This document shows, piece by piece, positions 1-10,289 of a stretch of DNA of 22,003 nucleotides. How positions within the stretch are numbered: the stretch's first letter is position 1; each line of letters opens with the position of its first letter. The notes beneath the pieces are model-generated. The model was given only the letters and a program-made list of their open reading frames with translations. It did no database searches and was not told where the DNA came from. Source of the DNA: Cylindrotheca closterium (taxonomy: Eukaryota > Bacillariophyta > Bacillariophyceae > Bacillariales > Bacillariaceae); the NCBI GenBank assembly GCA_933822405.4, contig CAKOGP040001737.1, positions 1-22,003 on the forward strand, written 5' to 3'. A program made the position numbers and the translations under genes.

Positions 1-220
1 AATTAAAGTTGTTCACCTGTTCCTTGGGCCATCCCGTGTACCAGGCGGGGGCGCCTCCTTGTACACCCTTTTCGACAAGGCTGTTTAGATCTTGCAACTG
101 AAGGTCCTTGGTGGGATCAAAGGCATCGAGGACCGCCTTGGAATCATGGTTTGGGTAGCTAGCCTGGGTGGTGAGATAGCGGTAGCTCTTTTTGCGCACG
201 GTGAAGTCCGTAATGGTCAT
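1..220 (-). CDS. Unidentified protein, N-terminal 73 residues (runs off the window)
   Basis: Read on the minus strand from the ATG at 220-218, the frame is open to the window edge for 73 codons. An in-frame TAA lies five codons upstream of this ATG, which supports the start. The peptide begins MTITDFTVRKKSYRYL and contains APAWYTGWPKEQVNNF near the edge. It is hydrophilic at the start, with no signal peptide or membrane segment visible, and I do not recognise the family. The plus-strand frame across the same bases has no ATG-led coding character and is probably a shadow. The promoter should lie in 221-1143, shared with the divergent gene at 1144, and the left inverted repeat at 261-475 falls inside that interval. 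An upstream exon cannot be excluded. Confidence 0.6.
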   Translation of the reverse strand, partial: MTITDFTVRKKSYRYLTTQASYPNHDSKAVLDAFDPTKDLQLQDLNSLVEKGVQGGAPAWYTGWPKEQVNNFN

Positions 221-260
221 GATGATGAGTGTTTACAGGTAGAAGAGCCGTGTGCTTTCC

Positions 261-475
261 TAATCTTAATAACTATCTATTCCTAGACTTCAAATTCACT
301 CTGTCAAATACAGAGCAGTCTTTTCAAAAGGAATGAGCTGCCACTGAGCTGCAGCTCATTCACCAACTTCTTTCACAACCTCTTTGGTACGTAGCTTTCC
401 ACTGTCCTGCTACTGTACCTTCTTTGCATACGTACTTGGGCGTTCCGATCAGTCCGTCCTGCCAACACCTGCAGT
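261..475. repeat. Left copy of inverted repeat flanking the large gene
   Basis: This 215 bp segment is the reverse complement of 6509-6730. The two copies differ by about ten substitutions and one ~6 bp indel, so they are about 94% identical. The match starts at TAATCTTAA and stops sharply near CCTGCAGT at 475. Each arm carries a GCTGCAGCTC core. No target-site duplication is obvious outside the pair. It could be two solo copies of a small transposon in opposite orientation, or the arms of one larger element or rearrangement that contains the gene. Confidence 0.85.
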
Positions 476-729
476 GTTCCAGAATTTTTTAAAATAGCTT
501 CACGTTCTGTTTTTTGGCCTGGAGACAGACAGACGCAACACATTTATCATAATTATACGAACGCCCTTTTTTCTAAATGTTACATAACCACTAACACTAC
601 ATTTCCGGGAATTATTTTCCCAAGACCAAACGGTTTTCGCGCCGTAGTTAGTCTACACGGGCCACGAATTTTGCGTGGTTTTCTTACGGCGCAACTCGTA
701 GAAAGTGCGGACAACATAAAACTTTCTGG

Positions 730-756
730 AATCGGTATTATATACTTATACCGATT
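730..756. promoter_or_regulatory. 9 bp dyad around a TATA-like core
   Basis: AATCGGTAT at 730-738 and ATACCGATT at 748-756 are perfect inverted arms around TATATACTT. It lies about 390 bp upstream of the ATG at 1144. It may be a protein-binding dyad or a chance AT-rich palindrome. Confidence 0.3.
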
Positions 757-1143
757 AAATGTAGAGCTGCAGAATTGTGGTTCGGCTGTTTGCGTTCAGA
801 GTCTAAGACCCTTCGCTCGTTTACGTGCGACCTACATACGGCGTGGGTCGACTGCAAGACGATGGCTGTAGTTTTTTTACACGGTACACGTACAGTACTG
901 TACCTGGTACGGTTTGAGATAAGAGGACACCGATACATTATCGCTAGACGTCCAGCATCTCCAATACTGTAGTCCTAGTACAAAACATCACTCATTCAGG
1001 GTCACGCAATCAATGTCATTGTCGCCGTAACGAGGCACTGTTTACAATACGAGCATAACAAGTCTTGCTTGCTGTATCTATCTGTTGTAATTTAATTCCA
1101 GCTCGGCCTTTCTGTATATTCTCTGGATCACTGCAATCCACCG

Positions 1144-4100
1144 ATGCCATTACCCGTTGCAGTTGGCGGCAGGGCGGTGTCAGCGGAGACTCTGCCGCGA
1201 GCCAATTGCCGAGAAGAAGACTCGGACGATGGAATCCCTCTCATGCCAGTTGAGCTGTATCAAACGATTGGATGGGGTGTCTGCCCACAAAATGAATGGC
1301 TAGTCAGGGTCACTACTGGATACTACGATTTGATGGATTTCAACAAGGGAGGGAGAGACTGCACCATGTGTGAACTCAGAATACAAGTCTCACTGTTGGC
1401 CAAACCACTCTCAAAACAGTATAGAGAAACGGTGCATCATTTGAAGCTCGTAGACGGTGCAAGCGATGATTACCCACAATTCCAACCGCAAATTGCTGTC
1501 TCACAGGATCGCAGGAACTTAGCTGTTTTGCTCTTTCATCCACATCAACAGTCCTCTGCAGTCGTTATTTTTCAACTAAGAAAGCCACGTTCGGATTTGA
1601 CACCCAAAACCAGCACGACAAATTCAACAACTCCGATGCCAATGCCCGCCTACTGCAACAAGATTTCTTACAAGAGGCAAGCACCTGCTGTAGCCACCAA
1701 TCCAAATATTGTTTCGGTATGGGGCATTTCAGCAATATGCAGCATTCCAAATGTTTTGCCTTCTGTCTTTCTCGCTGCATGCAATGATGGAAGCCTCATC
1801 TGGCTAGATGCAAGGTCGTCCACCACAATCGCAACTGGAACCCTAGCGATCTCGTCCAAACAATTGCCGATATCATCTCTCAGTGTCTCGGCTAAAAGAT
1901 TAGAAAGAGGCTGCCTCCTTGCAGTATCATCGGCAACTGGGCACTGCATTCTGGCTCAGTGGAAGCTTGAATCTGGAACCGCTGTGCAACTTACCAAACT
2001 AGAGCGAAACAGTACCGGAGACTTGATGGTTCGATCACAACTGTCTGCAAAGCAAGTTGAACACCACCAGGACTGTCAAGATGATCAGAAGCAAAATCAC
2101 GATTTAGCGGAATCATATAATCCTGAGGATACCAGCACCCAAGGTGCCTCTGCCACGAAGCGAAACGCCACCACCCATCACACTTCTTCGGACAACAGCG
2201 AGAAGAGCAAAGAGGAAAATCATCGAGCATTATCCAGTCGGTCATCGACAAACAAAGAGCAACATGATGGTATTCAAAATGCATTGAAGGGATTGAAAAG
2301 CAATCGTTTCTGGAGTGGTATTGCACCGAAAAATCTCAGCACACTTGCCAGCAACAGTACCAATAGCAAAGCGAACAACACAAAAAACTGCCATAGCACC
2401 ACAAATGCACAACTTATCAACTGGAAATCTGCATTTTATCAAAAGGACAATTCCCCAGAACAGAATACCAAAGAAGGGGTCCCGCCAGAACATGAAAAGG
2501 AGACAACTGAACGGGAAGCGAGACGGCAGAAGAACCACATGAACCAGTTCGTCTTGCAGGAGCTTCGTAAGAGGACAACGGCAGCAAGCTGGGTGAAACA
2601 TTCAACCGGTAGAAGAGCAGGGCCTCGAACGAGTTTGCAACGACGACGGCGTAGGTCAGATGTTGCAGGCCAGCAAGAGGACCCTCTAAGGAGCATAATG
2701 AATGTGGGTTTGCTGTCAGTTCTCGAACAACAAGTTGTTGCAGCTCGATTTGGAACGATTCCTACAGTCATTTGCGTAGTCTATCAGGCTGCACGAAAGC
2801 ACCCACAAGTGGCGCAGATGTTCAGCATTTCTGAAATTGGAACCTTGCAGCCGATTGTATCTCTCCTTCTTACTTCGGAGCAGGTAGAAGAAGCCACGAG
2901 CCTTCAGTCGACCAACGCAATTGTCTCTGATGAGGATTGGGACGTCAAGAATTCGATTAATACAAAATTTGGACTAGACCTTCATGTTGAATCTGATACT
3001 TTTGCAATAAGTACAGCTGTGGGGGATCAATGGATTGGCTGTGTTTGGAATTGGAGAACAAACGCAATAGGCTTGGTTGTTCAGAATGAAGCGAACTTAT
3101 CTCTGTGGTCTCGATTGTATTTTGGAAAGGAGAAACAGACAGGGCTCAAACTATGCTACTTGGAAACGTGCATTCAAGATCTTCGAATTCAAACTCACAA
3201 ACATCTTATCACTGCTGGAGTGCTTTCACCGCCCAACTCTCGAGCGATTCAATTAGAGTCATGTCCGCTTTTCTTAGCAGCAGACTTTGTTGCATTTCCA
3301 TATTTGTCTCATGAAATTAACAATGGAACGCAACAGCTTGCATGGAAATCTTCGACCCTGCCACTGTCATACATTAATGCTTATGGAGCTCCAAAATTTG
3401 CGGCTGTTGGGAGGCAAAATAGTGCAACAATCGCGATTGCCTCGTCGTCTGGGGTGTGCTTGCTGGACAACAAATATCGCTGGAAACAGTTTGGCACGCC
3501 AATTGAAGAAAGCTCTTTCTCGATTGTCTCGATGGAATGGTGGGAAGGAAATGGCACGAAAAAGTCGGAAGAGAACGAAGACCTCCTCGTTACAATAATT
3601 GAATTGAGAAGTGGAAAGCAGTACCTCTCATGTTGGTCACCAAAGAGGTAAGATCGGTCGTGTGCCGTGAAAGTGTGTGCCCAGTTTACCGCTGACCACA
3701 CAATCTATAGACTTGGCACAAGCCATCAGCTCCTTGTATCGGCATCTCCAGATACAGGTACCGAGACCAAATGGGGCATCCCGTTGGCAGAGGATGTAAA
3801 GGTGTCATCATTGATGCTACTTGCAGAGCCTTCTTCAAAAAGCGATGGAGCGCAACAAGCAAGGAAGGCAGTGGTGTTTGTGGCTTCGACAGATCCCGAA
3901 GCATCTGAATTAGTTTATTCCAGTTTTCAGCTGCAGCTAACCACACTTGTCAAAGGCAGGTCTGAGAAAAGAACCAATTCAGTACTGACCAGTAAAACAA
4001 TTTCTGGCATCCTCAAGGATGGCACAAGATCTATTGGACCGATATCTTCTATTTTCCTTGCTGGTGCATCGTTTCGCTTTGATCTCCAAGATCGATGTAA

Positions 4101-6450
4101 GACCAGAATGAACAATCTGACTTTGGCCAGCTTTTCTCACCAGTATCTCGTATTTGCTCAGGTACATCAACATTGGCAAGCTCTCTTGTAGCCACCGTTG
4201 GTGTAGTCCGCTCGCCTGGAGGCCTGGAGGTAATATCATATGATGCTAGGAATACAGCATGCCAGTCTACACTCGTCCATGCCAATGAACTATCAAAGAT
4301 TTCACTAGTAGATGTTGTCCATGGGGTTAATCGTCTTGTCGATACTTTCGTGTGGGCGATTGAGCTTCTAAATGGTGAAATATTCTGCTGGTCGGTTCCA
4401 TCTCTTCTAGGTGCTGCAATCGACGAAACACTTGATTTTTATTCAGTACCCATTGGAGATGATACTTTAAATCCAAGTGTACTGCACCCACCTGTGCGTG
4501 TTTGCAAACGCGATCGCCGAAACAAATTGATGCGATATGCAATGGGCAATCTTTCTCATGCTGGATCATCTTCAGATTGGATGCAGCGATCTGCAGTTGG
4601 TTGCCAGTCCGATATTTTTGTCGGACCAATTCCCCATTCATCTTACGGTTGCGGGCTCAGTGCAGGGCAACGTTGTAGGAAATATCGCAGGGCTTGTTTA
4701 TATGGTACTTCTGATGACAGTTATGCAGTCGATATAAGTGTTTCAGAATCGTACGGTCCCAGTAACTTCATGATAACCCCTCCTGCATTTGTACCATCCC
4801 TCTTTTCAATGCATGTTGAGACAGCATATCGACGTATTCGGATGGCTCAACCTGGTGACTCCAACATGTGTCAAGAGTTGAAAGAAGATAGAGCAAGAAT
4901 ATTGGTAAGTTCGAAAAGGGAAAATTGCAGTTGTGAGACTTTGTGGAGTTCAAGTCTAACAATCTTCCGCTTCAAAGAGCATTGAGCGACACATACATAA
5001 CCGGATGACAACCATTCAAAACAAGGACGCTGTGACCATGACACTAAGACTTTTTGTTCTGCGTACTGTTGAGATGGTCGCAGACTTGCACAAGAGACAC
5101 GGAAAAGCACCAACAGATGCATCCCAAGCTTTTCTTTTGGTAGCAACTACTGTTCTTTCTGAAGTTATTGAGTCTGTTCGAAGATTTGCTACTGATCTGC
5201 AGTTTGCTTCCCTCTTCCTTGAGGTTGGGAGGCAAATGGAACCCAGCTGTCTCCCCCATTTATTTCCACCCCCACCATCAGAAAGATCAGCTTCTGCGAG
5301 CCAGTCAAGTCTTCAAGCTGCTATGTCTGTCGCAGATTTGTTTGGCATCTGTTTGCAAAACGGCTCTCTAATGGCATCTGCGTCTGCACTACCACTGCTT
5401 GGGAGCAGGGTGCAATCTCGAGTCAGTTGTCTACTCCTGATGACACGTGCAATAACTTCCTTTATTGCCAACACTTCATCAAATGACACCAGATTCGATA
5501 GTACTGAAGAAGAACGAAGCGTCATGGGTGACATATTCCGGTTTGGGATCAAATTGGAGGATGCTGCAAGGCTTGAACCGGATATTGAAGAGGACAAGGG
5601 AGACGAAGAAGCTGGCGACCAAAGAGCTTTCCACCCCATTCCAAATGAAAAGCCAGATGATGATTCCAAATCGATACTATCAGAAAACACTTCCAACTCA
5701 TCGGCATCAGATTTTTCTGATGATTCGTCTTCCATGACAGATACGCGGCAGCTGCTTTGCTCTACAGAAAGGCAGAATCGTGTGATGAATGTCTTTTCAA
5801 TGTTTGACCACAAAAGCCGCGAGGAACACGAGATTAGAAAATCGGCCTTGAGTTTCATTGGAGTGACCATGGAATCAGAAGCCGACTTTATCAGCATTGA
5901 CCAGGGCGGTATCAGAAATGGAGAAGAATCACATAAGGACATGGACACTAATATCATGTGTGAATTGGTTGGGAATTCATTGGTTGAACTCATTCTATCC
6001 CCTCAAACGGACTGTCCTTGGAAAGCGATGGCTTCTCTTGCACGGATATTGGCCCAAGATGATGATGACGATGGTGTTGCTATTTTCAGCAAGGTAGCGG
6101 ACAGTCTTGGGAGCACAGAAATCGATGCTATGATACCAGACCTGCATCCTGATCTCCGTGCAGGCGATGTGATGGATAGGTTAACAGAGTTTCTTGTCAC
6201 TGAAACAGGTCATTGTGGAACAGAGATTACTGTCGAAGATGCCAATCTAATTGTGAACCTTGTATTACGACTGCTTCAATTTCTGGAAGGGGGACACCTC
6301 CCTATAGAGGAACGCTCGATTCTTCCTGGTTTGGTCGTGGTAGGGCTAGTGGCCTCATCTGTGGCCGGCCGTGAACAACAGCTTTTATCCACTCTGCGTG
6401 AAGATTGTTTTGTCAGTGAATGCTACAAAGTAATAGCTTATGATTGCTGA
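1144..6450 (+). CDS. Large four-exon gene, WD40-like N-terminus, function unknown
   Basis: Inferred exons are 1144-3647, 3711-4096, 4162-4904 and 4978-6450, giving about 1,701 aa, or 1,691 aa if the third exon starts at 4192. The introns obey GT-AG and join the reading frames exactly. The start is the first ATG of the long frame. Residues ~185-270 look like β-propeller blades, with LAACNDGSLIWLDARS resembling a WD repeat. Residues ~300-520 are low-complexity, rich in Asn, Gln, Ser, Thr and Lys, ending in a basic cluster LQRRRRRS that could be a nuclear localisation signal. The C-terminal third is largely helical in character, with an acidic patch near 1410-1425, a Ser-rich stretch near 1440-1466 and a short Asp run near 1572. 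A propeller followed by helices recalls scaffold proteins such as nucleoporins or transcription-factor subunits, but I cannot assign one. Introns and coherent coding argue for a host gene, not a transposon gene. Confidence 0.8.
3648..3710 (+). other. Intron 1 of the large gene (63 nt)
   Basis: Donor GTAAGA at 3648 and acceptor CTATAG ending at 3710. Joining exon base 3647 to 3711 restores codon AGA and continues as LGTSHQLLVSASP. Without splicing the frame stops at 3649-3651. Confidence 0.85.
4097..4191 (+). other. Intron 2 of the large gene, two possible acceptors
   Basis: Donor GTAAGA at 4097. Both TTTGCTCAG ending at 4161 (65 nt intron) and CTCTTGTAG ending at 4191 (95 nt intron) restore the downstream frame (VATVGVVRSPGG). 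The choice adds or removes ten codons without a stop. The 65 nt form is closest to the other introns (63 and 73 nt); the 95 nt form has the better pyrimidine tract. Confidence 0.75.
4905..4977 (+). other. Intron 3 of the large gene (73 nt)
   Basis: Consensus donor GTAAGT at 4905 and acceptor TTCAAAG ending at 4977, phase 0. The next exon reads SIERHIHNRMTTIQNKD and runs in frame to the TGA at 6448-6450. The unspliced frame ends at 4985. Confidence 0.8.
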
Positions 6451-6508
6451 GTTACTATTTCATTTTTTATTTTTTTCCCTTGCACTATGTTTGCCACATC
6501 AAATGTCT

Positions 6509-6730
6509 ACTGCAGGTGTTGGCTAGCGAAGGACGGACTGATCAGAACGACCAAGTACGTATGCAAAAAAGGTACAGTAGCAGGACAGTGGAAAGCTACG
6601 TACCAAAGACGTTGTGAAAAAAGTTGGTGAACAAGCTGCAGCTCAGTTGCAGCTCATTCCTTTTGAAAAGACTGCTCTGTATTTGACAGAGTGAATTTGA
6701 AGTCTAGGAATAGATAGTTGTTAAGATTAC
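6509..6730. repeat. Right copy of inverted repeat flanking the large gene
   Basis: Reverse complement of 261-475. It begins about 59 bp after the stop codon at 6450, so it probably overlaps the 3' UTR or terminator of the large gene. The match ends at TTAAGATTA (6730). Bases 6731-6904 beyond it show no gene or repeat that I can identify. Confidence 0.85.
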
Positions 6731-7009
6731 CCTAGTCCCACCTCACCCTTGGAGGAAACCAGCGCAGTAGGGGATGTCTTTGCTCCTTGTGCGCGATAGT
6801 ACAAAATCTGTTTTCAGGATGGAGAGTAGGTACATTCAATTTGCCCGGAACCCAAATGCATTTCTCAAAGTTCTGGAACGCACCACAACGTGCAACAAAC
6901 GCAATTTAAATGTCCGTTAATTGTTAAAAGTGCTTTTTTGTTGTTGAAAACGTTAAGTGTCCGTTTCAATTTTAGCACGGGCGGACTGTGGAAATCGGGC
7001 ATGCCCCGT

Positions 7010-7160
7010 GCGTCAATTTGACGCAAAAACGGGCACGCCCCGCAACGCACGAAACTGCGTCAAATTGACGCAAGTTGCGTCAACCCCGTGTCAAACTCAA
7101 GAAATTGCGTCAATCCCGCGTCAAATAGATGCAGTTGTGTCAATCCCGCGTCAAACTCAA
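7010..7160. repeat. Left GCGTCA/TGACGC array
   Basis: Eight exact GCGTCA or TGACGC hexamers plus GTGTCA variants in 150 bp, with a recurring CAATCCCGCGTCAAA unit. Two pairs form near-perfect palindromes, GCGTCAATTTGACGC at 7010 and GCGTCAAATTGACGC in the middle of the array. Confidence 0.85.
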
Positions 7161-7792
7161 GGGAGGTCAGAAACACAATGTTATAAGAGCACAGTACAGG
7201 CTCTGACATCAGCTACGTCATTTTGCTATGGGCTACAGCTCTGGATTTGTTTCTCAGAAGTACTTGGCTTCATATCCCAAAATTTCACAGTTCCAAGCTC
7301 GGCTAAACCAATTTGGATTGATACCAGCAAGACAGCACCCAAGCGCATGCTCATCATAGGTATGGATCCAAATACCTTGCAATGATTGGAGCTTTTTCAT
7401 CTTGCAAAAGACACATACTACCTCGTTCTTTGGTGTTCAACAAGAATTCTGGATGCAATAAGTTTCTAAACAATTGAGACAAGGAGAGCAGAAAGATCCT
7501 GAAAGGAATGGGAGACATTGCCAGATCCCTGGCCAAGTATGCCTATGAAAGAAAGATCAGACCCAATATTGCCAAATCGGTTCTCAAATATGTTTTCTAC
7601 AAGATTTTTGAGCAGTACTATATCTGGGGGATTCCGTTGATGAGCAAGACAGTGATATCTGTTGGTGAATTTCATCAAGGGCTTCAAACTCATTGATAAG
7701 GTCGTTGTGTCTTGCTTGGACAATAGCATCATTGCCATTATGTGCCCAAGCTTTGTCGATTTCCATCAGTTCCATTATTCAAGAAATGGGCA

Positions 7793-7812
7793 ACTCTCAT
7801 TGGAATGAGAGT
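7793..7812. repeat. 20 bp perfect hairpin
   Basis: ACTCTCATTGGAATGAGAGT is its own inverted repeat around GG/CC-type centre bases, and AACTCTCATT recurs about 20 bp downstream. It lies shortly before the right motif array. Function unknown. Confidence 0.6.
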
Positions 7813-7871
7813 GGGAACTCAAACTCTCATTCATTCACATACTCCAATCTTTTTGAAACTGGGTTTAGTCC

Positions 7872-8012
7872 CGCGTTAAATTGACGCAACCTGCGTCAGT
7901 TGACGCGGATTCAGCGTTAAACTGACGCTACTCTGCGTCAAACTGACGCAACTCCACGTCAAACTAACGCAACTCGTGTCATTCCTGCGTCAAAAGAAAC
8001 ATCCGCGTCAAA
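7872..8012. repeat. Right GCGTCA/TGACGC array
   Basis: Eight exact GCGTCA or TGACGC hexamers plus GCGTTA and ACGTCA variants in 140 bp. It mirrors the left array near the other end of the element, with spacers mostly of 5-10 bp. Confidence 0.85.
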
Positions 8013-8066
8013 GTTGCAGAGCATTTTAACGGACACATAAAAATTATTTAGCTTAAAAACAAATTC

Positions 8067-8272
8067 TTAACGGTCCGTCCGCCACTCAGCCCTACAAAAA
8101 AGTGCATGATTTGGGGAGGCCAGAACTGTACCTTATTTGATATCAGTAGAATACAAATTTAACCCATATAAAACTTCTAGCTTAGATCCTTAGCTTTAAT
8201 CCTGTCCAGGCCGCATTGAAAAAGAACACTTTGCTCGTGAGTTATAGCCTTCTAAGCTCCGGGGTGCTTTGG
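8067..8272. repeat. Left arm of TTAA-ended terminal inverted repeat
   Basis: Reverse complement of 14886-15092 with only about six or seven differences (~97%). The outer end is TTAACGGTCCGTCC; the inner end is at the CCCAAAGC-type boundary near 8272. TTAA at both outer boundaries would fit a piggyBac-like target duplication, although the CGGTCC terminus is not the usual piggyBac terminus. Confidence 0.85.
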
Positions 8273-8678
8273 GGCGCTAACCGACAATCTTGGTAACCAG
8301 CAGGAGCCGAGAACTCATCAAGGAATGCTCCAATAAAGTTACAAACCAAGCTATTGGTTATTAATAAGTCGTAAGGGACCGTGGTATACTCACATGACCC
8401 CCAGAACGCTCGATAGTATCTCGCCAGAGGCTGGTTGTTGGCTATTATTTGCATTTCATTTCGAAAATCCATTGTTTCACAGCCAATCCAAACACCAGAC
8501 ATGGAACCTGGTCTCTCCAAAACAAAAATATTGGGTGTCTGTGAGATCGCCTGTCTCTTCGGGGCACTATAGCCATAGATTAATCAGAGCATCATCAACC
8601 GATGATAGCACCGCCGCAGGACCACCGCATTCAACCTAGTAGAGCAGCTTGACCATTCATTCCACTTCATATATTCAC
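8273..8678. other. Inner flank of the inverted-repeat element, no recognised gene
   Basis: About 400 bp between the inverted repeat and the first Copia LTR. A minus-strand frame of 92 codons (8520-8242) runs through it into the repeat and contains RYYRAFWGSCEYTTVPYDLL; I do not recognise it. It could be a remnant of the element's own gene. Confidence 0.35.
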
Positions 8679-8861
8679 AAATAAAGGTCACTGTGCTATT
8701 AGATACGCACACATAGTCTGTACACAGTAACGTACAGGATCGGTGATGGACCACACACATCATCACAACTTTCTAGATTTCCTTTCACGAACGTCTATCA
8801 ACTTTCCTTTACTTTTATCATCCTCCTAGTAAGTCTATCGCTACACGACCTATTTTACATT
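8679..8861 (+). repeat. Copia LTR 1
   Basis: Begins AAATAAAGGTCACTGTG and ends near TATTTTACATT, about 183 bp. About 96% identical to LTR 2. It contains TGATG and CATCA arms around GGACCACACA, a possible stem-loop in the transcript. Canonical TG...CA ends are not apparent. Bases 8862-9089 are the untranslated leader, with no obvious TGG primer-binding start. Confidence 0.8.
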
Positions 8862-9089
8862 GTTTATCACGACCCAATAGCTATGAAAGAAAAAGCCTTT
8901 CAATGAAATGCATTCAAATGAACAAATTATGAATACGAATACTGCAATATTTTTTAATATGTGCAAAGCCAATTTTGATCGTGTCAATGGTGCTACATCA
9001 CTGGTTTCGACCATGTAAAACTGTCAAAGGTGTAACGAATGCAACACCAATACGAACAAACTAACTAAGGAATCACTTTTATAGGCAAA

Positions 9090-9866
9090 ATGGCCGCCGC
9101 AATTCCTGTTTTTACGATCTATGATGCCATGATTTTATGTCAAATCCCTGACACTGGTAATTTCCAAGGACAAACTGACGCTCAACGTATGGCAGAAGAG
9201 CTCTTTGACAACGATTTTGGCACTGCCATGACCAAGTCAATCAAGCAGGTCAACATGGACCTTGCAACGCTTGCATCCTTGACCGCTGTACAAGGACGAA
9301 TTGCATTTGTACAGTGGGTTCGCGATGAAATTCGGATGGGCAGAAACCCTGCACAACACCCTTTTCCAGCTGGAGATACATCTACTCTGCTGCAGCGATT
9401 GAACTTCCATCAAAAGTATGTCAAAGATTCTAAAACTTTAATTGACAATACGGTTCCACCCAAGTGGAGCAAAGAACAACAATGGAAGCAATGGGTCAAG
9501 CTGCTCCGTGACCACCTCCGCGCATATATCGGTGTCAATGGCATCCCTCTTGTTTATGTGGTCCGCGAGAATGCAGCTCAAGACCCAACACCACAAGACG
9601 ATTTTCTTGACGAATACATCAATATGGCTCTACTTGTTGGAACCGCCTTTATTGTGGATAACAAACAAGTGTTGGCTCTACTGAACAAATTTATCATGGG
9701 TTGTTCTGAAGCTGAAATGGTGATACAAGCGCTCAATACTACTACTGATGGTAGAGCTGCTTTCTTTGCATTGAAGGCATTTTATGAAGGTGAAGGCATT
9801 TTCGCTCATGATGTCATGGAAACAAGAAGACTCGTAGATTGCATACCGGCTATGTCATCTTCTTGA
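9090..9866 (+). pseudogene. Copia Gag, truncated (copy 1)
   Basis: Residues 1-243 match copy 2 almost exactly, with one visible amino-acid difference (Glu versus Lys before YINMALL). The protein starts MAAAIPVFTIYDAMILCQIP and is mostly helical in character, as expected of a Copia capsid region; no zinc knuckle, protease or integrase follows. After the codons for HDVM (9818) the sequence jumps into the RNase H region in the wrong frame, adding 15 foreign residues before a stop. Copia Gag forms the virus-like particle around element RNA. The start ATG follows a 228 bp leader and is the same in both copies. This copy could still express a truncated Gag but no polymerase. Confidence 0.8.
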
Positions 9867-10249
9867 ATAGGGCGCCTATTGTTTGGCACAGCCGGAGGCA
9901 GAATACAGTGGAGGCCAGCACTTTTGGGGCTGAATTCATTGCTCTGAAATCATGTATCAAAGCAATTACGCACTTACGCTACAAGTTGCGTATGTTTGGG
10001 ATCCCACTGGATGAGGAACCAACACAAGTGTTAGTGGACAATGAAGCGGTTGTTAAAAACTTGTCACTGGTAGAATCTACGTTGAACAAAAAGCACAATT
10101 CAATTGCTTATCATTATGCACGTTGGAATGTGGCAGCTTGGGTGATTGCAGTTTCATGGATTGATGGTGCAATCAATATTGCAGATGCATTTACAAAGCA
10201 ATTAACACAGATGAAGAGAGAAAACCTTTTTGGTTCATGGGTTTATTGA
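9821..10249 (+). pseudogene. Copia RNase H C-terminal part (copy 1)
   Basis: The frame reads NKKTRRLHTGYVIFL, then WHSRRQNTVEASTFGAEFIAL and INIADAFTKQL, the usual end of a Copia polyprotein, where RNase H degrades RNA in the RNA-DNA hybrid during reverse transcription. The N-terminal half of the domain, with its first catalytic Asp (YVDASHA in copy 2), is deleted. It lies in a different frame from the gag fragment before it, so no fusion protein is made. It is about 97% identical to 13867-14295 and ends with TGA at 10247-10249, 40 bp before LTR 2. Unlike copy 2 it lacks the nonsense codon in the ALKSC stretch. Confidence 0.8.
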
Positions 10250-10289
10250 GCAACCTATGGATCACATTGATCCTTAGCTTGAGGGGACC

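Larger units (their letters stand above)
221..1143. promoter_or_regulatory. Divergent intergenic region between the 220 (-) and 1144 (+) starts
   Basis: About 920 bp separate two divergent start codons. It holds the left copy of an inverted repeat (261-475), a 9+9 bp dyad with an AT-rich TATATACTT spacer at 730-756, and a perfect 14 bp palindrome at 890-903. No convincing coding frame is present. Promoter function is inferred only from position. Confidence 0.4.
6956..8041. mobile_element. MITE-like element with subterminal motif arrays
   Basis: GTGTCCGTT near 6957 is mirrored by AACGGACAC near 8031-8040, giving short imperfect terminal inverted repeats. Just inside both ends lie arrays of GCGTCA/TGACGC motifs. 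The centre (~7170-7870) has no clear gene: several frames of 60-90 codons exist on both strands, none of which I recognise, so it may be a decayed transposase or filler. A second CCGTTAA signal at ~6911 and its mirror TTAACGG at 8067 suggest the real ends may be ~50 bp further out. No target-site duplication could be fixed. Subterminal repeats of this kind are typical transposase-binding sites in Mutator-, hAT- or CACTA-type elements. Confidence 0.5.

Noticed and set aside
4162..4191. 30 nt intron from GTACAT to TTGTAG
   Set aside because: Too short, and its length would not bring the two exon frames together; the donor at 4097 does.
5313..5993. 226-codon minus-strand frame within the last exon of the large gene
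   Set aside because: Ser-rich antisense shadow of an acidic coding exon, which is favoured by splicing and length.
6957..7385. 142-codon plus-strand frame through the left motif array
   Set aside because: Its repetitive PRQ/TQ composition is just the GCGTCA array translated; no domain and it spans the element's end.
7466..7775. Minus-strand frames inside the MITE-like element as a transposase
   Set aside because: Short (60-90 codons), unrecognised, and equally long frames exist on the other strand; no DDE motif visible.
7010..8012. CRISPR-like array from the repeated GCGTCA motifs
   Set aside because: Repeats are only 6-8 bp, occur in both orientations with irregular spacers, and the window is eukaryotic.
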